In this document: positions 40,472-50,294 of the stretch, piece after piece | Layout: each line of letters starts with the position of its first letter | Numbering within the stretch: position 1 is the stretch's first letter | Assembly (NCBI GenBank): GCA_036346205.1 | Contig: JARFJB010000889.1 | Location: 338,501 to 402,500 of the forward strand | Length of the DNA: 64,000 nt | From: Vesta saturnalis | Taxonomy: Eukaryota; Arthropoda; Insecta; Coleoptera; Lampyridae | Reading direction: 5' to 3' | Notes under the pieces: generated by a model | The model's database searches: none | The model's input: only the letters and a program-made list of their open reading frames with translations | Told to the model about the DNA's origin: nothing | Program-made: the position numbers and the translations under genes

Positions 40472-41451
40472 CTCTGTGACATAAAAAATGCAACACCAAG
40501 ATGGCGTTGCAATTTTTGGACCAAACTTGGCAGAAATATTTAACTAGTCTAATGTAGTAATTGATTAAAATTCCATTTAAAATAATCCAGTAGCCACAGA
40601 AAATTTGACGTTTTACTTGTTGTAACAATCGAAATTATCGGGTGTATTTCTTGAGAGATTAAGTCGATTTCGGTATTGTTTTTGGTTGCAATTCTTTTGC
40701 TTCTGTGTTCTTCTTTACATTTTGAGGCTGCGATCATACCTATAGTGCGGCAACATGAAAATTATCGACAACTGGGTGAATTCGCCAGAGGTCGCATTAT
40801 TGGCTTACGTGAAGGTGGTCTTTCATTCAGAGAAACTGCTAATCGTCTTAACCGTAAGCAATCCTCTGTAGTATGGTGTTATCAAGCATGGTCCAGAGAA
40901 GGTTAAGAACGTCTTAGAAGAGGAAGTGGGTGGCCAAGACAGAAAAACGTGGTCCAGGACCGCCATCTCCGTTTAATGGCATTAAGAGACCGATTCTCGT
41001 ACAAGATCAATAGCCGATCAATGGTTTGGCATAGGATGGTCATCTCATAATGCCCGTACCCTAATTGCAAGGAATTCTATGGAGCGCTTCGAAAAAGCTA
41101 ACGTCAATTCTTGCCGTCACCACCCAGATCTCCCGACATTTCGCCCATCGAACATGTGTGGGACGTGATGGGTAGAAGATTCATGCAATTAGCCAATCCT
41201 CCACAGACATTAGAAGCTCTTTGTGATGAATTAAAGATTGCCTGGGATGCAATACTTCAGGAAAAAATCGACCACCTGTTGGAATCCATTCCAAGAAGGG
41301 TGAGGGAGTGTGAAACTAATAGGAGTGGTCCAACACATTATTAATAAAAAATGCCTTTATCTTTTGTTTAATTCCTTTGAAATTAAAATCTGCCAAGTTT
41401 GGTCTAAAAACTCCAACGCGATCTCGGCGTTGCATCATTTATGTCACAGAG
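40472..41451 (+). mobile_element. Tc1-like transposon, internally deleted
   Basis: Terminal inverted repeats of about 65 bp begin CTCTGTGACATAAA and end CCAAACTTGGCAG (left 40472-40534, right 41389-41451). They are flanked by TA (40470-40471 and 41452-41453) within a TATA context. Length 980 bp against the usual ~1.6 kb, because the middle of the transposase is deleted. Its left end lies only 23 bp from the right end of the mariner. Confidence 0.9.
40676..41344 (+). pseudogene. Tc1 transposase, internally deleted
   Basis: The N-terminal paired-like helix-turn-helix is clear (EFARGRIIGLREGGLSFRET, then NRLNRKQSSVVWCYQAW) and is cut by a stop at 40904. After frame breaks and a deletion that removes the first two catalytic Asp blocks (between about 40980 and 41060), the C-terminal block with the catalytic Glu is readable as SPDISPIEHVWDVMGRR (41111-41344). 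Non-autonomous. Confidence 0.88.
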
Positions 41452-41540
41452 TATATATTAAAAACTACTTGTGGTGTGAAAAAAATTTGTGTAAACTCGA
41501 ATATCTCATAAATATTGACATGGTATATGTAAATATTCGA

Positions 41541-41770
41541 CTTCCGGTAGTTTTTAAAAGTGCACGTGTCCCTAGAAGTCGAGGGTGGAGTCATAAGCTC
41601 CAACCGGGTTTTATTCGTAACACGTTTCATGATATACTTTCCGTGGAGAGTTTAAATTTTACTAACATCGTTTTGTTAATTTTTCTAGGTTATTAATAAC
41701 AATATATAAATAATTTATTTAGAAAAAAGTTACAAAATAAATCATTTAATGGACTGATGTTGGAAAACAT
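41541..41770 (+). repeat. Dispersed repeat R2, copy 1
   Basis: About 230 bp with GAGTCATAAGCTCC, CACGTTTCATGATATACTTT and CATTTAATGGACTGATG blocks. It matches 49116-49350 in direct orientation, moderately diverged. Non-coding. Confidence 0.8.
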
Positions 41771-41829
41771 TTTTTTTCATTTTAAAAAATCGAATAACTG
41801 AAAACATTCGAGGTATAACCGAAAATGTT

Positions 41830-41970
41830 AAGGCCTTTCGAACGGTAGACAAAGACTTAAAATCGAAGAGGGCGGTGCACGGTTTTAGTATTACAGTAAA
41901 AAGACGGAAAAGGATAGTCGTACCGTGATAGATTTATTACTTCTAGACGTCCTGTGATTTGCGCTCAAAA
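41830..41970 (+). repeat. Dispersed repeat R1, copy 2
   Basis: Direct copy of 38562-38700 located just downstream of repeat R2 copy 1. Confidence 0.8.
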
Positions 41971-42255
41971 TCGAGTTAGCTGTTGACACTTCCCAATCAT
42001 ATCCACGTGGACTAGCAAAAAAGCCGGAAAGCCGGTAAGTGGTTTGTGTTCATTTATTGAGAAAACCAATAAAAATGTAAACATTATTTATTTTTATAAA
42101 TTTCCGGCAACATGGCTTCTAAATAAAAATTAGACAATTTTGCACCATATTTTCCCAAAATTCCTCATCGCGTTCTATCTGGAACTATAAAATAATGATA
42201 CTAAATAACTCACGGGGAATTATACACAGTGCGGTCGAATGAAAATCTGAAAATA

Positions 42256-42265
42256 CAGTGTCCAG

Positions 42266-42339
<74 letters not shown>
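42256..42339. repeat. CAGTGTCCAGAAATA motif and (TA)n tract
   Basis: CAGTGTCCAGAAATA (42256-42270), followed by about 70 bp of (TA)n. The motif is the same terminal sequence found at the ends of the 44780-45209 element. Confidence 0.7.
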
Positions 42340-42342
<3 letters not shown>

Positions 42343-44672
42343 AACGGTATAAACGGGTGGTAGAACGGGATTACAGATAAATTGGCCTTTTTGCCCCGAC
42401 TAGCCAGCGTATGGGTGTAGGTTAGATGTTAAAAAAAAATTGCACATCCAGAATAGTAAATCTTACGTAAGTCACAATAGTGGTTGAAGACAAAATCGAG
42501 GGTTTGGGCGCCAGAATGTTTGGTAGTCAAAATAAGGGTTGTCGTGCCAAAATTACGAGTACATAGCGTGTCTAAACATACAAAAAAACATACGCTTACC
42601 TATCCGTAATCAATTCCAGGTGTGCTGGACAGCAACTCAGCAAACTACCTGAAATCGGGCTTCAAAAAACACTACACGCTTGTCAAATAAAAGCGTGATA
42701 AACACTCAATAAATTTACGTTACTACACCTCAGTGTAAATAATTAGGCATTAAATAATAATCAAAACAAAATAAAAAGTCTATAAAATGAACTCTAAATG
42801 AATTAATACTTAACAAAAAAATCAAATAAAAGACTAAATATTAAGAACGCTATTACTCAATAAAATCAAAAAAAACTAACCTCGTTACGTTAAAAGCTAA
42901 ACTACCGATAACTTGCAATTACTCAATAAATTTGTAAGTTCGCAAAAAAAAACGGTTATGTAACACAAAAGGGTTTCCATAGAAATTAAACACATTTAAA
43001 AAAAACTAACAAAGCTATAATAAAATAATAAAAAAGGATAAATGTAAAAAAATGTAAACATACGATAATGCGTATAAACAAAAAAAAAATACAAACACTT
43101 AAAAGGCGACAGGATGTCTGATCAGAATACTGCTTTTACGCCAGTCTAAATCGTTTAACCTATATACAAAATTCGTGGATAATATACCCACACTACAATA
43201 GGGTCGATTGCCCTTTAATACTGAAATAAAAAAAGTGTGAAGGCGGAGCGTCAAAACTATAATTAATTACGCTAAACAAATTCAAACAACTTACTTTAAC
43301 AAAAAAAAAACCCCGCTTTCAAACCTTCGAAACACACAAAAAAATAAGTCGGAACACACAAAAATCTTCAAAACTTTCAATAAAAAAAACAATATTATAT
43401 TACCTTACGGTCTAGAATTACACCTCTCCTGTGTTACAATGTATGTGGAAGATAACCAGGTGGTCGGTTACGGCTATGACGGACAGGAAATCTCCCTGGT
43501 CTGGCAAAATGATGAATGAAATGTTGACTATTGTTCTATGATACACAAACAATTCTTGGATTGATTCGCGTTAAATTGTTATTGCATAAATTCAAAACTT
43601 CTTTTAAAATAAAAAAATAATTTGAGCGTTCACAATTACTTGATAACTTTTAGCTTTTAATTGGTTTTATTTCCACTAATAATCCAAAATGTTTATAACT
43701 TGATTTAATTAAATATAATTTTTAATATATTGCGAAAGTTTCTTTATCTTTAAATACGCTTTGTACGATAAATAGGTGGCACTGCAAGAACGATGATGTT
43801 AATATCCGCAGAAGCGATATAAACCAAAGAGGTCACTGAAGCACTATACAACACGACGATGTCCTCTAGGTAACTTTACGTAAAACCGAAATCGGCACTA
43901 GGTATAATCCTTTGGTGATGAACAATTTTAATAAAATCCCCAATACAGGTAATCTTCAGGAGTAGCTAAACTACCCTTACTACACAAAAAAAGTACGTTC
44001 GTTAAACACCACAAGGTCCAAAATTTCAACGTTCTAAACCACCCCCTTAAAGCGTAACAATCAACGGCAACGTATACTACTCGAAAGCACGATCAGTTTT
44101 TGAATCCCAAAAATTATTAACAAAATCCATCTTTGAATTTTGAATCCCACTACTCATAAAAACTCTTATCTAATTTAATTCCACCAATTAAAAAAACGGA
44201 AGGGGAAAATAAGGTACCCCAACCACACAAATTCGTTTCCGTCCGTAAGGACTCGGTAAATGTTGAAAAACTAAACGTCAGCAAAAATATCCTGTACAGC
44301 CTCTCTATGTTTACCTTAAAGTACGAACAATAAGGCCCACATGCAATCTCCATGGCTCAAAACCAGCGTATTCACGATTACACTGAACAACTATACTTAA
44401 CCGTCTTTATGTCGCTAACATGATATCATACACAGATAATTCTACACTCTTTCTATAAATTACGTCATTTTTACAAAACTTTCTATTATGTTTTACGGAA
44501 ATCAAACGAAATAAACCTTAATTAAACTTAGAAACAACTAGCTACAAAAAAGCGTTAATCAAACTTCTATAAACGGGAAATAATAAGGAAAAACAACCTA
44601 AATTACAAAAAAATAATTCACAAACTAAGAATCTAAAGCTCACCATACACCTCCATCCCTAAAGGTCGTTAC
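42340..44672. repeat. A-rich block with TGTAACG...CGTTACA ends, possible solo LTR
   Basis: The 2.33 kb block starts TGTAACGG at the edge of a (TA)n tract and ends GTCGTTACA, giving 7 bp inverted termini of TG...CA form. It contains no coding region, is strongly A-biased on the + strand with many A-runs, and is similar in length to the 2.47 kb LTRs at 52-62 kb, though not similar in sequence. No target duplication is visible because the left side is (TA)n. An alternative end at TGTTACA (43432-43438) would give a 1.1 kb block. Tentative. Confidence 0.35.
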
Positions 44673-44779
44673 ACACGTTAAAACAAATTTACTATAGAAC
44701 ATAATTTGACAACAAACAAAAAATGTATATACGGAATCTAACTAAGTGCATAAGACTACAAACAAAATTACCCAATACG

Positions 44780-44804
44780 TATACAGGGTGTTCAAAATAC
44801 CCTG

Positions 44805-44854
<50 letters not shown>

Positions 44855-45209
44855 TAAATAATTACTGATATTTTACATACAATCGTAAGTTTAAATAAGT
44901 AGTCGGGTCGGCAAACGCTTGGTTTTCGTTATACAGAGTGTTAACGTTTTGAAAAGCAATAGTACTTTTTAATAGCTTCAGAACGGGGTATTAAAAAAAT
45001 TAGTAATTCATCGTAACGTTTTATCCACTTGACTGATTACAATTTGAAAATCTCCCAACCAGTGACGGAGACATAGGGGCATCTGCGTTTGTCTGATAAG
45101 TTCAAAAACGGCGCCTTTTTTGAAAAACAAGAAGTTTGGCGAACAATGCTTATTTCTTGTTTCTGAGAGAACTAAAATTTGGCAACATTATTTCTGGACA
45201 CCCTGTATA
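44780..45209. mobile_element. MITE-like element with TATACAGGGTGT ends and internal (TA)n
   Basis: Left end TATACAGGGTGTTCAAAATA and right end (reverse complement) TATACAGGGTGTCCAGAAATA are inverted relatives. A (TA)n tract (44808-44852) lies just inside the left end. No coding region. Same end motif as 42256-42270. Confidence 0.7.
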
Positions 45210-45403
45210 GAAACTAAATTATCCAGTAGGTTTGTGAAAGTAAATTCCTCGGTAAACAAAAAATAATAATAAAAATTCCCTATAAGGAAAAATCGTGGAA
45301 CGATCCTTCATAAAACACCAACCAAATTTATATTTGTACGTTGTTCCATTCAGACCGCACTATCGTATGGAATATTCCAAAAACAAATAAGGTACCTTGT
45401 CAA

Positions 45404-45630
45404 GGGCGTAGCCAGGATTTATAACAGGGGGGGGGGGTAAACCATGGTCCATGGTCGTTCAAAATGTAAAATTTTAGAATAAAAAGAAAAGGCAAATGAA
45501 AACAAAACTTTGAGATTTTAATTATACTTAAATTATTTATTAAAATTTAAAAATTATTTAATTTATTTTTGCTCTTCCAGGGGGGGGGGGGGCAGTTGCC
45601 CCTCCCTGCCCTTAGCTGGCTACGTCCATG
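45404..45630. mobile_element. 227 bp MITE with 11 bp target-site duplication
   Basis: The inner ends GGGCGTAGCCAGGATTT (left) and GGACGTAGCCAGCTAA (reverse complement of right) are inverted relatives. Each is next to a G-run: GGGGGGGGGG near 45427, and GGGGGGGGGGGG near 45580. The flanking duplication TACCTTGTCAA is exact at 45393-45403 and 45631-45641. Duplication length and ends suit a Mutator-superfamily-type insertion. AT-rich, non-coding interior. Confidence 0.85.
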
Positions 45631-47211
45631 TACCTTGTCAACAAGCATGCCAAAAGGAGTCGACACTACAAAACAACAATACCGAATATTTCCTATTGCC
45701 AGTTGACCGTGAACTTAATGGTAATAATTGTGTCTTGTTTAGGAAATATACTCCATTTTCCAGTTTCATGTATTTAATTTTTTTTTCTAAAATAGCCTGT
45801 CAGCTTTGAGGCAGCATATGAACATTTTATTTCGACGATAGTTTCATCGTCAATCACGCCATCTGGACTTGCTCCTAAATAACAACAGTCCTTATACACG
45901 AGAAGTCCACATTCCCGAACATTTTGTTTGTATTGTTGTTCAAATTCATTTATAGAAAACAGTTCATGATCTTTTCCCCACTGAATTGCTTTTGAATTTA
46001 TAACACTGGCATTTAAAGTGCTGTTGGCCGTTTTCTTGGGATCAGTTATTACCCGTCTCTTACACACTTTTCCAAAGTTGAACGCTGTAAGTCTGTTGCA
46101 TCTTTCTGTTTTCCATGATGAATTGTGACTTTGCCCTCTTGTATTTTCTTCTAGCTTTTTAATTTCTTCCGCCATTTTAGAGATGGAGTCTAGGAAATTG
46201 TTTTTGTTTTCTTCTGACGTTATGGTGACATATTCTGTGTCAAGTTCTTGAACCTGATAATCGTCATCAGCCGGTGCTGAGAATTTCCGTTTCTTTTTCG
46301 GGATTGTTTGCGGGAATTGAGATATTCCCGAATTAAGCGTAATTTTCTAATATACTCTTTCGTGTATTTGCTGAGACTTTTTTTAGCTATATTTTTATAT
46401 ATGTCTGCGAAATATCTCTCTTTCATATTATATGAGAGAGCTGCGGCGTGGCATCTAACATCGTAGCTGTTTTTTTAGCGAGAAGTTATTCTTTTTCCAA
46501 AAATTTTGCCACAATGGAATTGTAAGTTTCCGCTGTTCATGTTCAATATTAAACTGTGAGAATTTTATATAAGTCGAGATCCGCAAGACAGTGTATCATC
46601 CATGGGTCCACATAGTTTCATACCAGGAACATAATTTTTGTCACCGTCCTTTGCTCCTCTACAAAAATATTCTTGGCAATTGTCAACCGAAGGCATAAAA
46701 CGGACAATTGGTAATATCTTTGGATAACATGCTAATTTGTTCGTTTAGCGATATATCACCTGTGTATTTCCTGTTGTACAATAATGAACTTTTTATACGT
46801 CTTCTCAATCTTTCTATTCTCGTAAATAACATTTTTCTCAATTCTACTGATACATGTTTACTTGTGCTGCTAACTTTCTTCTTTGTGATATCTCGAACAA
46901 TAGTTACGCAATAAATGATTGGTACACTCTTTTTTTCACAATCAATCTAAATCCACACGGCTTTTCTTCAGAGAGTTTTTTGTAGACGCTGCTGTCGCCA
47001 TCACCTACCAACATAATGTATTTTAGCCGATTCATTTCTGTGCTCTATTTAAACATTTCCAGGATGATGTTGACGAGCCATTCCAATTTTTGAAGTATAC
47101 ATGTTCAGGTGCTGCTTCATTTTTGGATTCAGCACGAGAACATCTGGAACAATACTTGTTTCGAGTAATCAAAAACAGTATGTTTCCAGTCTTGGCACCA
47201 ACAATACAAGC

Positions 47212-47261
47212 CTGGACCACTATTATTAGGAAACCATAAATTTGTTTCAGTGATTACTTAC
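47212..47261 (-). other. 50 nt intron in the Mutator/YqaJ gene
   Basis: The donor GTAAGT and an acceptor ending CCAG rejoin the frame so that a GV block continues into ACIVGAKTGN, matching the expected continuity of the Mutator-like domain. Confidence 0.6.
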
Positions 47262-47467
47262 GACTCCAGATGGGGCATCATAATTGACTTTATACGACCT
47301 TTTGGACCACGCGCCGTCAGAAATAACAGTAATGAGTACATTACCACCTGCGTCAACATCTCCAACTTGTGCTATTTCTATCTCTTCTCGGCCGGCTTGT
47401 TATCATATTGTCCCATAATGAGTCGTATAACTTTAGAGCCACTGTTTGATGGTGCTTGCTATATTGT

Positions 47468-47518
47468 CTGCGAATAATTTAAAATGTTACTATTACAAAT
47501 AACACAATGTTAGCATAC
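47468..47518 (-). other. 51 nt intron in the Mutator/YqaJ gene
   Basis: Donor GTATGC after a SYK block; acceptor TATTCGCAG. AT-rich interior. Frame after the acceptor is uncertain because a further one-base break seems to follow. Confidence 0.45.
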
Positions 47519-47889
47519 TTGTAAGATAACTGGGGAATGTTTATAACCGCTTGTTCTTGTGTCATTTCAGAATGTGCACGACCAGTTGAAATAGCTGCCA
47601 AAACAACAGCTGAATTTATATTCATACTGGTTGTTGTCAAGTCTGGACTTTCTGTAGCAATTGTCTTACTTAAATTACACATTTTACAGATCAAAGTAAA
47701 ATTGCTTGTCTTTCAGCAGTGAATTCCATATCAGATAAATTACAGCTAAAATGGGAGTGATTATTACAACATTGCATTTGTTCGAAAAAGTATTCGATAT
47801 CAATAATTCTTCTTTCGCTTCGTTTTGTTTCTTTATCATTTTGACCCGAATCTACCATGGGTTCTACGAGTAACTCCACGTCATTAAAT

Positions 47890-47949
47890 CTAGAATAAAA
47901 GAGAACTTAGTTGTTTGTATTTCTTAGTACGACTAGTAGATACACTTAC
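47890..47949 (-). other. 60 nt intron in the Mutator/YqaJ gene
   Basis: Donor GTAAGT follows TCAAGACA. The acceptor is TTTTATTCTAG before ATTTAATGACG. T-rich 3' half, as expected of an intron. Confidence 0.55.
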
Positions 47950-48206
47950 TGTCTTGATGTTGAAAGAGCAACTACTTCTAAATTTGGTTGTTCAGTTAAC
48001 AAACTTGGTGATCTAACTAAAGAACTAAAAAGATATTAGAGGAGTACTCTAAACAATTAAAGAGTTTCTTTTAACGCGCCTTTCTGCGTTTGCAAAATTA
48101 TTCTCATTTCTTGCAGGATTCGATGACGGCAATTCATGTTTTTGATTTTTTTTCAAATTACTGGACACAGGCATAGGACAGTAAACTTTTCTTGTTTAGT
48201 GGAAGA

Positions 48207-48659
48207 CACACTGAGATTGCAGAATGGCGAAGCATAGACAGAATATTTCAAATAAGATATCGACGCGTAATGATGCCGTATTTACTATGCGAGCGCGAGG
48301 CCAGAATACAACTAATAGGGGAACTTTACCTATAATAAATTTTCTAATATATTTTTCAGAATATTTTTTATAATTTTTTTATTCTTTGTTTATTATTTTA
48401 TTATTATGCATAAAAATGTTGAGATAAATACAGGTACTTATAGTAAATAACAAATTATTTCAGATTATTTTTATAACCGACGTTTTCCTATTTGGTACCT
48501 ATCTGCTTTGTCTAAAATAGTTTGTGACGTACCAAAATGTAATGCATTTCAAGTACAAGTACCGCGCGATGCGGCCGGACATGAATGTGATTGATCTTAG
48601 CACTTGCCAACACCGTCAACGATGAGCTGCATAAGGCACCATTCTGCAATCTCAGTGTG
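48207..48659. repeat. Perfect 21 bp inverted repeat, 411 bp apart
   Basis: 48207-48227 and 48639-48659 are exact reverse complements (core CACTGAGATTGCAGAATGG). The repeat lies just upstream of the Mutator/YqaJ gene and could include its 5' terminus or a nested element. Confidence 0.65.
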
Positions 48660-48849
48660 CCTTCGAGTGTAGTGATATTTTTCTTATATAAATACGTTTG
48701 TTCTTACCTGACAATCATTCCTCTTGTATGTCTGTTTTTGTACGTAAGTGGCATGTCTTTATGCAATTCCAAAAATGGTATGTAAGTATAAGCACTAAAC
48801 AGTATTTACAATAAATTATTACTAGTTTTTGTTATGAACGAATAAGTTC

Positions 48850-49004
48850 AAAGAATTTACATCAGTTCTACATACATAAAGACAAAATTTACATCGATTG
48901 GGGCTTGAACCTTGGTGGCGCAGTTGGTAGCGCGGTACTCTAGCAAAGTACAGGTCGTAGGTTCAAATCCTACTCGAGGTAAACTTTTTATTTATGTATT
49001 TAAT
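48850..49004 (+). repeat. tRNA-like small repeat, copy 3 (anticodon position AGC), best preserved
   Basis: Leader AATTTACATCAGTTC, ACATACATAAAGACAAAA, ATTTACATCGATTGGGGC, then a 73 nt cloverleaf at 48909-48981, then tail CTTTTTATTTATGTATT. The acceptor ACCTTGG/TCGAGGT pairs over 7 bp with wobbles. The D stem GCGC/GCGC, anticodon stem GTACT/AGTAC with loop CTAGCAA, and T stem GTAGG/CCTAC are perfect. Box A TGGCGCAGTTGG and box B GGTTCAAATCC fit Pol III promoters. The body is unlike the tRNA-Ala at 6.55 kb (C3:G70 instead of G3:U70), so AGC here does not make it a normal alanine tRNA. Confidence 0.8.
48909..48981 (+). tRNA. tRNA-like cloverleaf inside the small repeat
   Basis: A full cloverleaf with variable loop AGGTC and discriminator A. 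It is part of a repeated unit, so it is more likely a SINE-type or transposon-embedded tRNA derivative than a translation tRNA. A T-run (48985-48989) follows at a distance compatible with Pol III termination. Confidence 0.5.
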
Positions 49005-49115
49005 AAAAATTAATAATAATTTTTAGTATTTACAATAACTCGGCACCAATTTCGACTATCTCATACACGTATTGTTCTGTCTTCAGAACAATACTAAGAC
49101 TACTTAAAACATTCG

Positions 49116-49350
49116 CGACTTCCCGGTTGTTTCTAAAAGTGCACGTTCCGAGAAATCGAGGGCGGAGTCATAAGCTCCTGTCGGGTTCTCTTCGTAGCAC
49201 GTTTCATGATATACTTTCGGTGGACAGTTTAAATTTTACTAACATGGTTTTTTTTGTTAATTTGTTTAGGTTATTATTGTCAATATATAAATAAGTTATT
49301 TACAAAAAAATTACAGAAAAAAAATTATTTAATGGACTGATGGTTGATAA
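49116..49350 (+). repeat. Dispersed repeat R2, copy 2
   Basis: Direct relative of 41541-41770. Confidence 0.8.
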
Positions 49351-50226
49351 CATTTGTTTTTACAAAAAAATTTTTAACTTTCCATTTTAACCATTTTTTG
49401 TAAAAATAATGCCATTAATCCCTTTCGGTACTTGATTTTTCTATACCGTGCAAAAATAAATGAAATCCGTTGAGTCATAAAGGAGAATTATTAACAAAAC
49501 CTTTTAATATGGTGCGAAATAAGCCTGAAGAAGCAGTATTAATTTCCTTACTTTAACTGAAATTTTAAACAGCTTAGAAATGCTTTTAAAATTATGCAAG
49601 AAAGTGTACGCAGCAATCTTATATAAATTTACACTAATTACACTTGTTATCCTAAATTTATTAAATACAAAATGTAGGTCATCCAAATCCACTATTAGCT
49701 TTTTAATCGGAGTAATTTAAAATTAATTCCAGAATTTCATGGTTCATTAATAACATCGCGTTGATACTCTACGTAATGTTCTACTAACGTTTTATAAAAC
49801 ATAACATTGAATTATTGTATTCTTAGGATGCCCTGAAACAAATTAATATTGTATTATTGGTTGCCGGTGTGAAATTCGCACATCATTGAAAATTTAATTA
49901 AGATGGACACGTAATAGAACTAAACCTTGTTGAAGTTCGCCAAAAAAAAACTGCATAATACGTGTTTACACAAAAAGATAAGCTTTATATAATGTCTTTA
50001 ACTATTTTAAAACATACACATTATACACCGGAAACATCCAGATATTCTAAGAAAGCGGAAATTGAATCACATTGTTAGAAACGGTATCAGGCTTGTGAAG
50101 TGAAAACCGAACTTAGGAACAAAATAGTATGATAAAATTCAAACTCCACATTCTACTTTATCCTTTAGAAACCCTGAAAATCCTACAACTTTTTTACTGT
50201 GTTTTTAAGGTTGCTGAACTTATAAT

Positions 50227-50294
<68 letters not shown>

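Larger units (their letters stand above)
45774..48177 (-). pseudogene. Mutator-like transposase / YqaJ-exonuclease transposon gene, decayed
   Basis: Read on the minus strand. The N-terminal part (47879-47691) carries IVDIEYFF-type (here RRIIDIEYFFEQ) and SDMEF blocks. The next segment (47694-47479) has CKMCNLSK and NINSAVVLAAISTGRAHS. After an intron come ISDGAWSKRSYKVNYDAPSG (about 47262-47330) and, after another intron, ACIVGAKTGNILFL, RNKYCSRCSRAESKNE and HVYFKNW. These blocks match the Mutator-like transposase domain found fused to YqaJ in insect repeats. The C-terminal segment (46175-45774) is a YqaJ/lambda-exonuclease-type nuclease: WGKDHE, then GASPDGVIDD and VEIKC give the PD-(D/E)xK residues. 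Short GT-AG introns are visible at 47212-47261, 47468-47518 and 47890-47949. Several one-base frame breaks, some beside short homopolymers, and stops around 46430-47030 interrupt it. Either a decayed copy or a poorly polished sequence. Confidence 0.75.

Noticed and set aside
42230..45360. GTGCGGTC sequences at 42232 and 45350 as terminal inverted repeats of one large element
   Set aside because: Only about 8 bp match and the neighbouring bases diverge, so chance is a sufficient explanation.
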